The notes under the pieces: generated by a model
The model's database searches: none
What the model saw: the letters and a program-made list of their open reading frames with translations, nothing else
What the model was told of the DNA's origin: nothing
Source of the DNA: Pseudodesulfovibrio sp.
Lineage (GTDB): Bacteria > Desulfobacterota > Desulfovibrionia > Desulfovibrionales > Desulfovibrionaceae
Reading direction: 5' to 3'
DNA: 64,000 bases
Assembly (NCBI GenBank): GCA_016744135.1
Contig: JADGEX010000001.1
Location: 248,001-312,000 of the forward strand
Program-made: the position numbers and the translations under genes
In this document: positions 63,356 through 64,000 of the stretch, in pieces
Layout of the letters: every line of letters begins with the position of its first letter
Numbering within the stretch: the stretch's first letter is position 1

Positions 63356-64000
63356 ATGTCCACCCTTTTGAAGATTGAAATTGTCATTGCCGACGAACAG
63401 GCTGAAGAGGCCGAAGGATTCATATCCACCAGGGTTGCTCACGGGTGGGAAGAAGGCGAAGCTGAAAATGGTCGTCGAATGACAATCTTTCTTGAAGATC
63501 ACCCGTCTGGAAAATTGATTGCACAGGATTTTCAGGCACAGTTTCCAGAAGCATCCGTGACCTTTTCGGAAGAAGAGCCGCAGGATTGGGTCATGGCATG
63601 GAAGGACTTTTTTACCCCTGTCACCTGCGGAGAAACTTTCAAGATTTTCCCACCGTGGCTCAATGAAGATGCAAAAAATGGAACCACACATATTGTTATT
63701 GAACCCAAAATGGCTTTTGGTACCGGCCATCACCCGACCACATCATTGTGTTTGGGGACGATTGGAACATTGGCAAAAGAAAAACACATCCATTCGGGAC
63801 AAACTTTTCTCGATCTTGGAACCGGATCTGGTATCCTCGCCATCGGCTTAGCCAAGGCTGGTTTGACCGGTGTGGGCTTGGATATTGACCCGATTGCCAT
63901 CCCATGCGCCGTTGAAAATGCAGAGATTAATGACGTTGCAGATTCTGTTGAGATGGCAGTTGGAACCATTGATTGCCTTGACGAAGATGTGAAATTTGAT
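63356..64000 (+). CDS. prmA: ribosomal protein L11 methyltransferase (cut by right edge)
   Basis: SAM-dependent trimethylation of ribosomal protein L11. About 215 residues are present out of nearly 300. The N-terminal substrate-recognition domain (about 1-90) is followed by the linker and methyltransferase fold: EPKMAFGTGHHPTT and the SAM-binding FLDLGTGSGILAIGLAK. The C-terminal part lies beyond the window. ATG at 63356. Confidence 0.93.
   Translation, partial: MSTLLKIEIVIADEQAEEAEGFISTRVAHGWEEGEAENGRRMTIFLEDHPSGKLIAQDFQAQFPEASVTFSEEEPQDWVMAWKDFFTPVTCGETFKIFPPWLNEDAKNGTTHIVIEPKMAFGTGHHPTTSLCLGTIGTLAKEKHIHSGQTFLDLGTGSGILAIGLAKAGLTGVGLDIDPIAIPCAVENAEINDVADSVEMAVGTIDCLDEDVKFD

Overview
The window looks like a chromosome segment of a sulfate-reducing deltaproteobacterium of the Desulfovibrionaceae (Desulfovibrio / Pseudodesulfovibrio type). 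Signs are an rnf operon led by a decahaem cytochrome c, LL-diaminopimelate aminotransferase (DapL), an adenylate kinase whose LID carries the Cys-x5-His-x15-Cys-x2-Cys metal site known from Desulfovibrio gigas, a precorrin-2 dehydrogenase / CcsA-like / HemA cluster, and a split ferredoxin-rich glutamate synthase. No sulfate-reduction gene lies in the window, so the placement is inferred. No rRNA, tRNA, CRISPR array, insertion sequence or prophage was seen.

Positions 1-25495, all on the minus strand, read as one fumarate/malate energy-metabolism supercluster. In transcription order: an MFS-ApbE fusion (flavinylation), a DctB/DctD-like two-component pair, a consensus sigma-54 promoter, fumarate reductase frdCAB, two-subunit class I fumarase, malic enzyme, a DASS (SLC13) dicarboxylate carrier, decahaem cytochrome c, rnfC-D-G-E-A-B, phosphotransacetylase, acetate kinase, and the start of pyruvate:ferredoxin oxidoreductase, cut by the left edge. 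Together they can import a C4-dicarboxylate, oxidise part of it to acetate with substrate-level ATP, reduce the rest to succinate, and handle ferredoxin electrons through Rnf. Two architectures stand out. RnfB carries a complete GltD-like NAD(P)H:acceptor module while RnfC has lost its nucleotide/FMN-binding motifs. ApbE, which attaches FMN to Rnf subunits, is fused to an MFS transporter.

Positions 25685-30183 (minus) hold an exported TPR protein, a YHS-domain protein, folK (with no standard start codon for its conserved N-terminus) and dapL. Positions 30394-42632 (plus) are housekeeping: xerC/D-type recombinase, a DHH-CBS-poly(A) polymerase fusion, HIT hydrolase, lapA-lapB, mutS, a lipoprotein, lysA, rsmE and rarA. 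Two glycosyltransferases (minus) follow, then a plus-strand tetrapyrrole operon (precorrin-2 dehydrogenase, CcsA-like, hemA), an unknown gene, tilS and adk.

Positions 50562-58964 (minus) hold a five-gene split glutamate synthase followed by yajC-secD-secF. The right end (plus) has a sodium:solute symporter with a 48-residue companion protein, dut, argD, a small unknown gene and the start of prmA, cut by the right edge.

Intrinsic terminators and hairpins separate most blocks. All start-site choices, promoter and terminator calls come from reading the sequence and are not experimentally supported.
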